From positions 1 through 64,000 of the forward strand of contig JALHMY010000039.1 in the NCBI GenBank assembly GCA_022843805.1: a DNA stretch of 64,000 bases. The letters are read 5' to 3'. The notes beneath the pieces were generated by a model. The model saw only the letters and a program-made list of their open reading frames with translations. It was not told the DNA's origin and did not search any database. This document shows positions 54,200 to 62,989 of this stretch, one piece after another (within the stretch, counting starts at the first letter, position 1; every line of letters begins with the position of its first letter). Both the position numbers and the translations under genes were made by a program. The DNA is from Fuerstiella sp. (GTDB lineage: Bacteria; Planctomycetota; Planctomycetia; Planctomycetales; Planctomycetaceae).

Positions 54200-55179
54200 A
54201 AACTGAAGGGATGAGCACAGTCATCATTCGCGATCCAAAGTCTGGTTCGACGGCATCGATTGCCGTGGACTGCGGCTTCAACTGTTTTCGTTTTGTCGCG
54301 AGACTCAGTTCCGGTGAATCTGTGGATGTTATTGCGGCTGCGGAAGGTTTCGAAAATGGGAGCCTTCCTGCAAGCCACAATGGGATTCCAATTCTGTTCC
54401 CGTTTACAAATCGCATCCGCGATGGACGTTTCAGCTGGGATGGCCAGACTTACTACCTTCCGCCTTCGCTTGTCCCGTACGACAATACGGGAAACGCGAT
54501 TCACGGATTCTGCTCGGATGTCCCCTGGAGAATCGTCGCACAGCAGGAAGACTCTGTAACCGGTGAGTTTCAGCTGAGTGTTGACGCGCCGGATCGGCTG
54601 CCACTGTGGCCGACAGATGCGGTGATTCAGATACAGTATACCGTAACTGGTTCCGCTCTGCGGACTCGAATCACGGTCAGGAACCCATCATCAAAACCCC
54701 TTCCATGGGGTTTTGGAACGCACCCCTATTTTCGGGTACCACTGTCCGCAAAAAGTGATCCGGCAAAGTGCACGGTTCTTGTTCCGGTATCGAAAGTCTG
54801 GGAACTGGAAGAGTTTCTGCCCACGGGACGAATTGTGGATCCGCCACAGGGAGAAGCTCTGGATGATGCGCCGTTCTTCGACTCGCTGAAAGTAGATGCC
54901 GTCTATACGAAAGTCAGGCTGAAGGATGGTGTGTCAGTCTGTCAGATTATGGATCAGGAAGCGGGAATTCAGGTGGAGCAAAAGAGCTCGTCCGATTTTC
55001 GGGATATCGTGGTCTTTACTCCCCCGTGGATGAGCGCTATTTGTATGGAACCGTACACCTGCGTTACAGATGCAATCAATTTGCAGCAGAAGGGAATCGA
55101 TGCGGGTCTTCAGATATTGAGCCCAGGAGGCACATGGACGGGATTCATCGACATTGAAGCAGGCCCGGTTGTCTGCTGA
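54196..55179 (+). CDS. aldose 1-epimerase
   Basis: 327 residues. Beta-sandwich mutarotase family: PILFPFTNRIRDGRFSWDG at the sugar-binding edge, catalytic-type His in GNAIHGFCSDVPWR and in WGFGTHPYFRVP, and Glu near the C-terminus in ICMEPYTCVTDA. It interconverts alpha and beta anomers of aldoses. No signal peptide, so it is cytosolic as written. The start ATG overlaps the stop of the PVC-type dehydrogenase gene (ATGA), indicating translational coupling and a joint role in sugar oxidation or uptake. Confidence 0.88.
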   Translation: MKTEGMSTVIIRDPKSGSTASIAVDCGFNCFRFVARLSSGESVDVIAAAEGFENGSLPASHNGIPILFPFTNRIRDGRFSWDGQTYYLPPSLVPYDNTGNAIHGFCSDVPWRIVAQQEDSVTGEFQLSVDAPDRLPLWPTDAVIQIQYTVTGSALRTRITVRNPSSKPLPWGFGTHPYFRVPLSAKSDPAKCTVLVPVSKVWELEEFLPTGRIVDPPQGEALDDAPFFDSLKVDAVYTKVRLKDGVSVCQIMDQEAGIQVEQKSSSDFRDIVVFTPPWMSAICMEPYTCVTDAINLQQKGIDAGLQILSPGGTWTGFIDIEAGPVVC

Positions 55180-55306
55180 AGAACCCGGGTGACCGTCAAA
55201 ATCGGCAAATTCTGTGTGTGTTTGTCCAGTCGAAATCAAAATTGAACGTTTTTGAATCACTTTCGCAACATTTCTGGTGTTCGAGGTAGCTCAGGAAACG
55301 GCCTCC

Positions 55307-56014
55307 ATGTACGTCTCGGCGGCGGCTACCATGAAAGACCCAATTGCTCACGGACTTGAAATTCTGACAGTCGGCCTGCGTCCTTATGTCGCCGAACGGA
55401 TCGCCGCTGCGCGTCGACTGGATATCTCCGATGTCGAATCGGAACTGTTTGACGCGAAGTCGGTGTTGCTGTGCCTCTGGGAAAACTGGAATGACGTTTT
55501 TCGCAAACACCTGACATACATGGAACGCAGTCTGGTCAGTGAACTGCGTGAATCTCGTAATCGCTGGGCTCATCAGCATGCGTTTTCTGAGGACGACACC
55601 TTCAGGTTTCTTGACGGCGTCGAGCGTCTGCTGGACGCTACCGGATCTATTGAAGCGTCACAGATTCGGGAACTTCGTCTCAAGTCGCTGAAACGCCTTT
55701 ACGAGTCACAGATTGTTGTTGAGACGAATGAAACGCGGTTCGGTCGAATATGGCCACTGGTGCTTTGTCTTTCCTGTGCGGGTGTTCTTGACTTCGCGCT
55801 GATCAGCACCTTTTCTTCACCACTGATCACGATACTCGCCGTGCTGATTACAATTTTGCTGGGACGAATCGGCTTTCTTCTGACTCAGCGTCACATCGTC
55901 CCTGCTACCGGACCACATGAGTGTGCTTCCTGTGACCGCATCATTTACACCGCGGACTGTCCGTATTGCCAGCCGGCCAGATTACAGCAATTGCAGGCCG
56001 TAAGTGGACGATGA
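55307..56014 (+). CDS. membrane-anchored Swt1-type HEPN protein with zinc-finger-like tail
   Basis: 235 residues from ATG 55307, chosen because AGGAAA lies 8 nt upstream; GTG 55277 and ATG 55331 are alternatives. Residues about 10-125 match the HEPN_Swt1 domain: DPIAHGLEILTVGLRPYVAE, LLCLWENWNDVFRKHL, and MERSLVSELRESRNRWAHQH with the Rx4H motif (RNRWAH) of HEPN ribonucleases. Two TM helices follow (IWPLVLCLSCAGVLDFALIS, PLITILAVLITILLGRIGFL). A short C-terminus has CxxC pairs (CASCDR and CPYC), a zinc-ribbon-like unit. A HEPN nuclease or RNA-binding unit tied to the membrane is unusual; the role is unknown. Stand-alone gene. Confidence 0.72.
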   Translation: MYVSAAATMKDPIAHGLEILTVGLRPYVAERIAAARRLDISDVESELFDAKSVLLCLWENWNDVFRKHLTYMERSLVSELRESRNRWAHQHAFSEDDTFRFLDGVERLLDATGSIEASQIRELRLKSLKRLYESQIVVETNETRFGRIWPLVLCLSCAGVLDFALISTFSSPLITILAVLITILLGRIGFLLTQRHIVPATGPHECASCDRIIYTADCPYCQPARLQQLQAVSGR

Positions 56015-56140
56015 TCGGCTTGAGCGTTATGCTTTTGCGATGACGCTGGCGACCAGTGTTTCAGTCGCCCGCACATAACCTGTTGTGTTCTGAAACCAGT
56101 AAGTTTTGCCTTTGATGCAGCTTCGTTCAGGAGAATTCCT

Positions 56141-56644
56141 ATGGATCGCCGTAGAGTGCTGAAATCACTATGGAGTGTTGCCGCAGGGACCTCTTTGTTC
56201 AGTGTTGCAGCTAAAGACAGCACGAGTCTGGCGGATGATTCCTTTCAGTCCGCACGCGGTGCCGCTGATCGCTCCCAAACCGTGACGCCGTCTTCCGGGG
56301 GGATCGACGATACGCCGCTGGAACGGGTGCTGACGCAGTGTCAGCGGCAGTGTCTGGCGACGACGACTTCCATTAAGGATCGCAGTCCTGCAGCCGTTGC
56401 TAATGCAGATCTCCTGCGGCAGGCGGCAGAGATCTGCGGTGCCGCAGTCTGGCTGTCCCGAAGTACACAGCACGTTTCTCCCGCATTGCTTCAGGGGTGT
56501 GCAGATGCATGTCATCGCGCAGCCGGAATTTTTTCTTCAATTTCCAGTGCAGCAACGTTTGGCCGAACGAAAGAGCTGCTGACACAGGCAGCGGAAGCCT
56601 GTTTGAATCACCTGAATCAATCCGCGCGTCAGGCCGCGTCCTGA
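56141..56644 (+). CDS. exported Cys-rich four-helix protein, copper-storage (Csp)-like
   Basis: 167 residues. The N-terminus MDRRRVLKSLWSVAAGTSLF looks like a twin-arginine signal. The mature part (about 55-165) is all-helical, with six Cys placed at helix-like spacings: Cys67 and Cys71 (QCQRQCL), Cys99, Cys120 and Cys124 (GCADACHRAAG), Cys154 (AEACLNH). The CxxxC and CADAC pattern recalls the DUF326/Csp four-helix bundle proteins, whose core Cys residues store Cu(I). Six Cys is fewer than in Csp1 or Csp3, so copper storage is possible but not certain. The 3' end overlaps the convergent CPBP gene by 16 bp. Confidence 0.6.
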   Translation: MDRRRVLKSLWSVAAGTSLFSVAAKDSTSLADDSFQSARGAADRSQTVTPSSGGIDDTPLERVLTQCQRQCLATTTSIKDRSPAAVANADLLRQAAEICGAAVWLSRSTQHVSPALLQGCADACHRAAGIFSSISSAATFGRTKELLTQAAEACLNHLNQSARQAAS

Positions 56645-57402
56645 GGGGATGCCAGCAGAACTCCTACCAGCAAATCATAAGCGGCATGACATCCTACCGT
56701 GATGCCAAATCCACGCAGGAAGAACACGGTGGCGAAGAAAATCCCGGCTGCCGCGCGAAACGAAAATGTGAACAGGTTGAATGCGTCAGCCGATGGGCCG
56801 ATATGGTGGGCAAGTGCAAACAGAAAACTGGTTGAAATCGCTGACATCATTGCTGCCCATGCTGGCGGAAATTCAAACATCCTGAATCCCACGAATGCAG
56901 CAGGGACCAGCAGCAGACGAAACATCACTTCTTCGTAGACCCCGGCTCCGATAAAAGACACCGCCCGCGTAAGATTTCCATTGATGGCATTCAGCAGCAA
57001 ACGTTCAGGCACTTCCCGCTGCTGAAAATGGCGAAACAGCAGATCGTGCGCCTGTCCCACCGCAATCAGCACAATCGCCAGCAGCAAACTCTCCGCCAGC
57101 ATTCCCATCAGCGTCTCAGGACGGACGCGCCAGGGATATCGCCTCACAACATGCCACACAAGCAGGATCGAAAATACCAGAAGCGGGAGCAGCAACGCCT
57201 GTCCCAGACCAGCCTCTGAGAGAAACGATCGCATCCAGAAATCGGCTCCGTTGCGAAGCCCATTAGCCTGCTCGCCCGCCAAAATCAGAATTCCCGCTTC
57301 ATACGCGGCAATCCAGGGGATCACGAACAACAAACTGGAAAGTGGCGCTCGTGCGTCATTCCAGTAATCGTTCTCCATGTCGATGTCTGCCTGTTCATCC
57401 AT
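56629..57402 (-). CDS. CPBP family intramembrane metalloprotease
   Basis: 257 residues with about seven hydrophobic segments (LSSLLFVIPWIAAYEAGILI, ALLLPLLVFSILLVWHVV, LLLAIVLIAVGQAH, AGIFFATVFFLRGFGI). The CPBP motifs are present: EEVMFR (motif 1 Glu-Glu and Arg, around residue 158), ALAHHIG (His motif) and GCHAAYDLLVG near the C-terminus with His and Asp in place of the usual His/Asn. This family includes CAAX prenyl endopeptidases and bacteriocin-immunity-type proteases; in bacteria the targets are mostly unknown. ATG at 57402. Its 3' end overlaps the convergent Csp-like gene by 16 bp. Confidence 0.85.
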   Translation of the reverse strand: MDEQADIDMENDYWNDARAPLSSLLFVIPWIAAYEAGILILAGEQANGLRNGADFWMRSFLSEAGLGQALLLPLLVFSILLVWHVVRRYPWRVRPETLMGMLAESLLLAIVLIAVGQAHDLLFRHFQQREVPERLLLNAINGNLTRAVSFIGAGVYEEVMFRLLLVPAAFVGFRMFEFPPAWAAMMSAISTSFLFALAHHIGPSADAFNLFTFSFRAAAGIFFATVFFLRGFGITVGCHAAYDLLVGVLLASPQDAA

Positions 57403-57838
57403 CAGTCGATTGCTCGCAGGACAAAATGTCGGACCGCTGCTGCTCCCAGACAGTTATCGGAAATTTCTATAGCGGCGGTATGCTTTTCGTAAATCAAACC
57501 ACCTTTCATCGGCTGGATTCGTCATTCTTCATCGACGGGGTTTCCCGTCTGTTCCTCGGTCCTTGTCTGAAACGCAACGACTCGCGTCGCGACTCTCGCA
57601 GGTTTTGTTGCGAAAATCTTAAGATGGGAGGTATAGGGGGTCTTCATCCGGTTCTGCGGATTTTAGTTCCTGCAGCACCTGGACCAGCAGATCGCACAAT
57701 TCGCAATCTGCCTGTCTTGCAGAATGGTATGTCGGACTGCCGATCTTTCAGGTGACCATGTATTGCCACTTCTGTTGGATCGCCATTGTTGGCGCTCCCA
57801 TATTTTGGCCATGCCACCGACTCGACTGAGATAAATTC
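57403..57838. other. divergent intergenic region, no supported gene
   Basis: 436 bp between the CPBP gene and cysE. It contains the divergent promoters. Open frames here are antisense or shifted and not protein-like. No repeat, riboswitch or RNA gene could be recognised. A CTCAT run before the ATG at 57839 gives no obvious ribosome-binding site. Confidence 0.5.
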
Positions 57839-58774
57839 ATGAATCAGGATGCCGATGAGCAATTTTCTCCGGATCAAATCGTCGCGGCTCTCCTTGATCA
57901 GTCCGGTTGCAGTGTCTGTTTATCGTCAGACTCAGTCGCGCTTCCGTCAGTGGAGGGAGTTTTGGCCGTTGTTGACGACGTTCGGGAGCTGATGTTTCCG
58001 GGCATACATCGCACGCGCATGCCGCCATTGTCTGATGCGGCCAATCATTACTATAGCCTGCTTGAACAGCTCCAGTCGCGACTTCGGGTGGAAATTGGAC
58101 GTGCCATGGCGCATTCCCGAGCCGCACGGCTGCGTATTCATGGTCGTCTGACGGGCTCTTCGGATGCTCCGCTGCCGTCAGCGGCCCGAATCACCAATCA
58201 GTTTCTGAATCGAATTCCCGAGCTTCGCCGAATTCTTAATACCGACGTGAACGCCGCATTTAACGGCGATCCGGCAGCAAAGACACACGAAGAGATTCTG
58301 CTCTGCTATCCCGGAATTGAAGCCGTCTATGTTTATCGAATTGCTCATGAGCTGCTGCTGCTGGGAGTGCCTTATCTTCCGAGGATTATGACGGAGTGGG
58401 CTCACAGAGAAACTGGAATCGATATTCACCCTGGTGCAGCCATCGGCGAGTCGTTCTTTATTGACCATGGGACAGGGGTGGTCATCGGTGAAACATGCGT
58501 TATTGGAAAGTCGGTAACCCTGTATCAGGGTGTGACTTTGGGGGCATGGTCGTTTCCAAGAGACGAAGAGGGCAATCTGATCCGAGGCACGAAACGGCAT
58601 CCAACACTGGAAGATGATGTTATCGTCTATTCCAATGCCACTATACTTGGAGGCACAACTGTGATTGGAACAGGATCACGGATAGGTTCCAGTGTGTCTT
58701 TGAATCGCAGTGTCCCGGCAAATACGATCGTAACAATTGAACGTCCGTCACTGCGGTTTCGTGAAGCTGCCTGA
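57839..58774 (+). CDS. cysE: serine O-acetyltransferase
   Basis: 311 residues. The N-terminal helical domain (ELMFPGIHRTRMPPLSDAAN, LEQLQSRLRVEIGRAM) and the C-terminal left-handed beta helix of hexapeptide repeats match the EpsC-like SAT subfamily: RIAHELLLLGVPYLPRIM, ETGIDIHPGAAIGESFFI, DHGTGVVIGETCVIGKSV, KRHPTLEDDVIVYSNATILG. Catalytic His/Asp are in DIHPGA and DHGTGV. It makes O-acetylserine from serine and acetyl-CoA for cysteine synthesis. The C-terminal tail after the last hexapeptide (NRSVPANTIVTIERPSLR) is short. The N-terminal 40 residues are less conserved. Single gene. Confidence 0.92.
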   Translation: MNQDADEQFSPDQIVAALLDQSGCSVCLSSDSVALPSVEGVLAVVDDVRELMFPGIHRTRMPPLSDAANHYYSLLEQLQSRLRVEIGRAMAHSRAARLRIHGRLTGSSDAPLPSAARITNQFLNRIPELRRILNTDVNAAFNGDPAAKTHEEILLCYPGIEAVYVYRIAHELLLLGVPYLPRIMTEWAHRETGIDIHPGAAIGESFFIDHGTGVVIGETCVIGKSVTLYQGVTLGAWSFPRDEEGNLIRGTKRHPTLEDDVIVYSNATILGGTTVIGTGSRIGSSVSLNRSVPANTIVTIERPSLRFREAA

Positions 58775-58865
58775 GCACGAGCCTGTATCCTGCATTTGCT
58801 GAACATCACCCACGGCATTCACGACCCTGTCTTTACGTTCGGTACAATTTCGCTCGGCCTACGTC

Positions 58866-59381
58866 ATGTCCGTTCATCGAATTCGACTCGCCGGCCCATG
58901 GGAACTGGCGGTCGACGAGTCGTCTGGAGTATCCACAATCGCTGAACAGCTTTCGGACTTTCCTGAATGGCTGTTTTCGGGAAAGTCGGAAGGCCGGCCG
59001 CGGCCGTACGGACTGCGCCGAGTGCAATTGCCTTACAGTTTGGAGGCAACAGACGCTTTCACGCTGCCGGAGAACAACTTCTGGCTTTGTCGAGCGTTTC
59101 ACCGGCCAAATGGGTTGACTGATCGAACGAGTGTTCGCCTGGTGGTTGCGTATACAGGATCTGTTCGGCGTGTCGTCCTTAACAGCGTCGACCTGACAGA
59201 TTTGACGCCACCCGAGCCAGGCGGCCAGACTTTGCCAGCAGATACGAGAACGGCCGTATTTTGCATAACCGAACACCTGCAGACATTTAATCGGATGGCC
59301 GTTTGTCTGAAACCAGCTAAGATTTCCTCGCAAAATGCATCGTTAAACTCCGTGACGCTGGAAATCGAAGAAAAATCATAG
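58866..59381 (+). CDS. conserved planctomycete hypothetical protein
   Basis: 171 residues from ATG 58866. No signal peptide. The content is beta-rich: IRLAGPWELAVDES, RRVQLPYSLEATDAFTLPE, FWLCRAFHRPNGLTDRTSV, RLVVAYTGSVRRVVLNSVD. The layout (W-x-L, then a strand with RRVQLP, then LCRAFHRP) recalls the galactose-binding-like N-terminal module of glycoside hydrolase family 2 in miniature, but catalytic modules are missing. I would call it a jelly-roll-like small protein. 92 bp after cysE, same strand; a functional link is not evident. Confidence 0.6.
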   Translation: MSVHRIRLAGPWELAVDESSGVSTIAEQLSDFPEWLFSGKSEGRPRPYGLRRVQLPYSLEATDAFTLPENNFWLCRAFHRPNGLTDRTSVRLVVAYTGSVRRVVLNSVDLTDLTPPEPGGQTLPADTRTAVFCITEHLQTFNRMAVCLKPAKISSQNASLNSVTLEIEEKS

Positions 59382-59654
59382 GGATTTGCGTGGAAAGCAG
59401 CTCATTGGTGCATTTTTTGCAGTCAGCATTTTCCTGAAAGCTGCTTTTTGGCTTCCGTGGCTGCCAATGTGGATCCTGGTCTGCAAGCCTGCCTTTACCT
59501 GTCTTGACAGGATCGCATAGAATTCCCCGCCTGTCCTGACGAGAAACGACAAGAAGGCCGACGAATCTATCGGATTCGCAGATTGTGAAGCCGGGAGAGT
59601 CTCTCAGGACTCCTGAAACCAGTTATTAGCCCATCTTCTGAATTGGTGATTCGG

Positions 59655-61421
59655 ATGAACAGAATACTGCCAGCACTCATACTCGCGTCCTTCGCTGGAA
59701 TCTCATTGCAACATGAGCTGAAGGCACAGGAAGCTCATCATTCCCGTATTTCAATTGTTCACCCGGGATTTGATTTTCTGAAGGCTGACACAAAGGCCCT
59801 GATTGACCTTACGACTGCTGAAGAGCAGAAGCAATGGGTCAATATACAGGACTATATTGACATGTTCCAGATTGGTATCGACGGAAGCCGTCCCGTACGA
59901 ATGGACGTGCTGACCGGTCTGGTACCAACCGCATATGTGACATGGGTTCCTCTGGCTCCGCCGGAAGATAAGAAAAAGGCTCTGATCGATGAATTTCGGG
60001 ACAACCTGAATGCGTTTGGCTACGGTACTACACGCGATCCCCAGGATCGCAATCTGTATCGCATGGAAAACGCTGAAGATGAAGCCGATACCGGCTGGCT
60101 GCGCGTGATACCGGATCTGCGTTATGCGCTGTTCGTGCAGACTATGGACAAGCAGGATATGGTCATTCTGAAGCAGTTGCTGCAGAAGGCCGGCGATCCC
60201 CTGTCGGATGTCGCGGACATTCTGGCGGCTAAACCTGGCATCGGTGTGGAAGGAGTCAACACAGCCGACACTGCTGCGGACCAGGCGAAACGTCGCGAAG
60301 CGTTTGCAGAACTTCGTAAAACCAGCATGGAAACAATTCAGAAGCGTCCTGAAGAGGCCACTACCGAATACGAATTGCGGAAAGCACTGCTGGAACATCA
60401 GCTGGATGAAGGCGAACGGCTGATGGTGGAAGCCCGGCTTATTCGGATGATGGGCTCTCTGGATCTGAAGAATCACACTGCGTCAATGGGTTTCACCGCG
60501 ACAGCCATTCCCTCAACATCTCTTGCGGCCAGCATTGAATCGTTCGGACAGCAGCCTGATGCATTTGCGAGTGTTGCCAAATCCCCAGGCTCGGCGCTGT
60601 CTTTAAGGCTGAATCATCCCATTGATGCCATGCGTCAGGAAAACGCAATGGAAACGCTTTCTCTGACGAAGATGGATATTGATGTCCGGATTGACGCATC
60701 GAAGGAAATGACGGCCGCCGAAAAGGACTCTGCGAAGAAGATGCTTTCGGGCATTCTTGAGGTGATTCAGGACGGTATCCGGACCGGCAATGTCAATGCG
60801 TTTGTAGAATCTGTACCCAATGACAAGGGGGAATTTTCCACTATCGGTGCTGTATCAGCCCCTGGTGCCTCACGTTTGAATGACATTCTTCCGCTGCTGG
60901 CGAATTCCGGCAAAGACAATATGGTGCAGATGAATGCAGATAAGGCTGGCGATATCCCCATTCATAAAGTTCAGCTGGCCGAAGGCTTCGTGACACTGAT
61001 CGATCGAATCTTTGGTGTGAAGCAGGAATTATATGTTGGCGTGGCGGAATCCCATGTCTGGCTGGCTTCTGGTCCCGGGGGCCTTGAGTCAATGAAAAAT
61101 GCCATTGGTTCACTGGGAGCTGCGGCTGTCAGTCCCACATGCATTCATATTGAGCTAAAAGCGTTGCCCTGGGTGCGCCACCTTGAAAAAATTGCGAAAA
61201 CGTCTGACGAAGGAAAGACTCTCGAAGAGAAAGAGCAGCAGCGATCACTGAAACGGACACGAGACCGTGCCATCATTGCAATGGAAGGCGACAGCGACCA
61301 GATAACTCTGGATGTCAGGGTGGAAAAAGGCGTCGTAACGGGTACTGTCAGTCTGGATCGCGGGATCGTGCGATTTGCTGGAAAGATGCTGGCCGCATTT
61401 TCAAAAGAAAATCTGGACTGA
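59655..61421 (+). CDS. secreted hypothetical protein, planctomycete type
   Basis: 588 residues from ATG 59655, with a signal peptide (MNRILPALILASFAGISLQH, cleavage near LKAQ). The mature protein shows two internally similar halves in outline. The first (about 30-215) carries FDFLKADTKALIDLTTAEEQ, VLTGLVPTAYVTWVPL and YALFVQTMDKQDMV; the second (about 270-480) has SLAASIESFGQQPDAFASV, SALSLRLNHPIDAMRQENAM and LYVGVAESHVWLASGPGG. This is typical of large exported planctomycete proteins without a named domain. The C-terminal quarter is basic/acidic helical (EKIAKTSDEGKTLEEKEQQR). The function is unknown. 48 bp before scpB on the same strand. Confidence 0.7.
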   Translation: MNRILPALILASFAGISLQHELKAQEAHHSRISIVHPGFDFLKADTKALIDLTTAEEQKQWVNIQDYIDMFQIGIDGSRPVRMDVLTGLVPTAYVTWVPLAPPEDKKKALIDEFRDNLNAFGYGTTRDPQDRNLYRMENAEDEADTGWLRVIPDLRYALFVQTMDKQDMVILKQLLQKAGDPLSDVADILAAKPGIGVEGVNTADTAADQAKRREAFAELRKTSMETIQKRPEEATTEYELRKALLEHQLDEGERLMVEARLIRMMGSLDLKNHTASMGFTATAIPSTSLAASIESFGQQPDAFASVAKSPGSALSLRLNHPIDAMRQENAMETLSLTKMDIDVRIDASKEMTAAEKDSAKKMLSGILEVIQDGIRTGNVNAFVESVPNDKGEFSTIGAVSAPGASRLNDILPLLANSGKDNMVQMNADKAGDIPIHKVQLAEGFVTLIDRIFGVKQELYVGVAESHVWLASGPGGLESMKNAIGSLGAAAVSPTCIHIELKALPWVRHLEKIAKTSDEGKTLEEKEQQRSLKRTRDRAIIAMEGDSDQITLDVRVEKGVVTGTVSLDRGIVRFAGKMLAAFSKENLD

Positions 61422-61469
61422 CGATGCCGGATGGCCGGATTTTCTGGCCATGATACTTCGGAGAATGGG

Positions 61470-62264
61470 ATGTCCGGGGACGACGATCAGACTGTTCCGT
61501 CCGATACCGAAGGTATCGCTGACATTGAACTTGCCTATCGCCAGGCTCTTGAAGCTCTCGACGAAGCGGAGCGTCAGGTCGGTTCGGCTCTGGTCGATTT
61601 CGCGGAAGACCAGCAATCCACTTCAGAGGATGATCGGGCAGGTTCCGGACTCTCCATTGGAGAACAGCTTGCGCAGGATCTCGACGCGGCGCGTTCCGGC
61701 GATGCAGCGGAATCGGGAATGCTGGTTGAGGGTATTCGCCGCGTAACGCCAAGACAGGTCATCGAAGCAGCCGTGTTTGTTGGCGGGGACGTGGCCCTGA
61801 CGGCTCGAAAACTGGCATCTCTGATTGGTCAGGATGTGGATCCTCGTGTCGCCGTTTCGCTCGTTGATTCACTGAATCTGACTTACTCACGGGAAAATCG
61901 ACCCTACGAAATCCGGTTGCACGAAGGAGGCTATCGACTCGAACTCAGAGAACAGTTTCGCGACATTTCCATGCGAACCTTCGGTATGGGTCCCCGCGAA
62001 GTTCGGCTCTCTCCGGAGGTGCTCGAAGTCCTTGCTTATGTTGCATACAACCAGCCTCTCACGAAGGAGGAGATTGGTCAGCTGGATCGACCGAACGCAA
62101 TGTCGATCCTGAGGCAGTTGCTTCGGCTGCAGCTGGTGGAACTTCAGAGGACTGGATCAAAACGCACGGATGTCTCTTACGGAACAACTACCCGTTTTCT
62201 GAAACTGTTTGGATTGCGAGCGATCTCCGATCTTCCAACGGCAGATATTTTTTCCTTCAAGTAA
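61470..62264 (+). CDS. scpB: segregation and condensation protein B
   Basis: 264 residues from ATG 61470, preferred over 61431 because GGAG lies 6 nt upstream. An acidic N-terminal extension of about 85 residues (IADIELAYRQALEALDEA, FAEDQQSTSEDDRAGSG) precedes the two winged-helix domains of ScpB: TPRQVIEAAVFVGGDVALTA, SLIGQDVDPRVAVSLVDSLN, PYEIRLHEGGYRLELREQF, LSPEVLEVLAYVAYNQPLTK. ScpB binds ScpA and the SMC ATPase to form the condensin that organises the chromosome. The N-terminal extension is longer than in model bacteria and seems a planctomycete feature. No scpA in the window. Confidence 0.85.
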   Translation: MSGDDDQTVPSDTEGIADIELAYRQALEALDEAERQVGSALVDFAEDQQSTSEDDRAGSGLSIGEQLAQDLDAARSGDAAESGMLVEGIRRVTPRQVIEAAVFVGGDVALTARKLASLIGQDVDPRVAVSLVDSLNLTYSRENRPYEIRLHEGGYRLELREQFRDISMRTFGMGPREVRLSPEVLEVLAYVAYNQPLTKEEIGQLDRPNAMSILRQLLRLQLVELQRTGSKRTDVSYGTTTRFLKLFGLRAISDLPTADIFSFK

Positions 62265-62338
62265 ACCGGCGATCATGAAAGCCGGAAGCCGCACCAGTCA
62301 TGTGTGAGGTGTCGGAACGCCCCCCTCCCGCGCAAAAA

Positions 62339-62937
62339 CCTCCCCTCCCGCGCAGCGAAGCGGAGTGGGAGGGGTCGGCCGAAGGCCGGGGGAGGGCCCG
62401 CCGCGTGTAGCACTCAACGCCGTCCCAACAACACCCTCGTCCCTCCGTTCACCATCCCCCTCCCGATCTCGCTGCCGCTCGCTCGACCTCCCCCAACTTC
62501 GTTGGGGGAGGAGGTTTTAAAAACCCTCCCCTCCCGCGGAGCGAAGCGAAGTGGGAGGGGTCGGCCGAAGGCCGGGGGAGGGCCCGCCGCGTGTAGCACT
62601 CAACGCCGTCCCAACAACACCCGGGTCCCTGCGTTCACCATCCCCCTCCCGATCTTGCTTCGCTCGATCGACCTCCCCCAACTTTGTTGGGGGAGGAGGT
62701 ATTAAAACTCCTCCCCTCCCGCGCAGCGAAGCGAAGTGGGAGGGGTCGGCCGAAGGCCGGGGGAGGGCCCGCCGCGTGTAGCACTCAACGCCGTCCCAAC
62801 AACGCCCGGGTCCCTCCGTTCACCATCCCCCTCCCGATCTCGCTGCCGCTCGCTCGACCTCCCCCGGCTTCGCCGGGAGAGGAGGTTTTGGAAACCCTCC
62901 CCTGCCGCGGAGCGAAGCGGAGTGGGAGGGGTCGGCG
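62339..62937. repeat. GC-rich tandem repeat, period about 186 bp
   Basis: Units begin CCTCCCCTCCCGCG-(C/G)-AGCGAAGC at 62339, 62524 and 62710, with a partial fourth at 62896 (periods 185, 186 and 186 bp). Each unit has GTGGGAGGGGTCGGCCGAAG, GCCGGGGGAGGGCCCGCC, GTGTAGCACTCAACGCCGTC, CCGTTCACCATCCCCCTCCC and CTCGACCTCCCCCAACTTCG segments, ending GGGGGAGGAGGT. The internal (CTCCCGCG)/(GTGGGAG) and (CCTCCCCC)/(GGGGGAGG) pairs form hairpins. The region lies between convergent scpB and thrC. All frames here are repetitive and I do not call them genes. The unit resembles a GC-rich dispersed repeat seen in other planctomycetes. Confidence 0.9.
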
Positions 62938-62989
62938 GTGTCGTGTTGACAGAAAATCCGATCTGCGAGGGAACATCAGTCGTCGCTGG

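Noticed and set aside
55277-55330. Alternative starts of the HEPN gene (GTG 55277, ATG 55331)
   Set aside because: ATG 55307 has AGGAAA at proper distance; the alternatives lack this or remove part of the N-terminal helix. Kept as uncertainty only.
59500-59560. Promoter-like TTGACA with TAGAAT before the gene at 59655
   Set aside because: The spacing between the two boxes is about 8 bp, not 16-18 bp; the match to a sigma-70 promoter is not supported.
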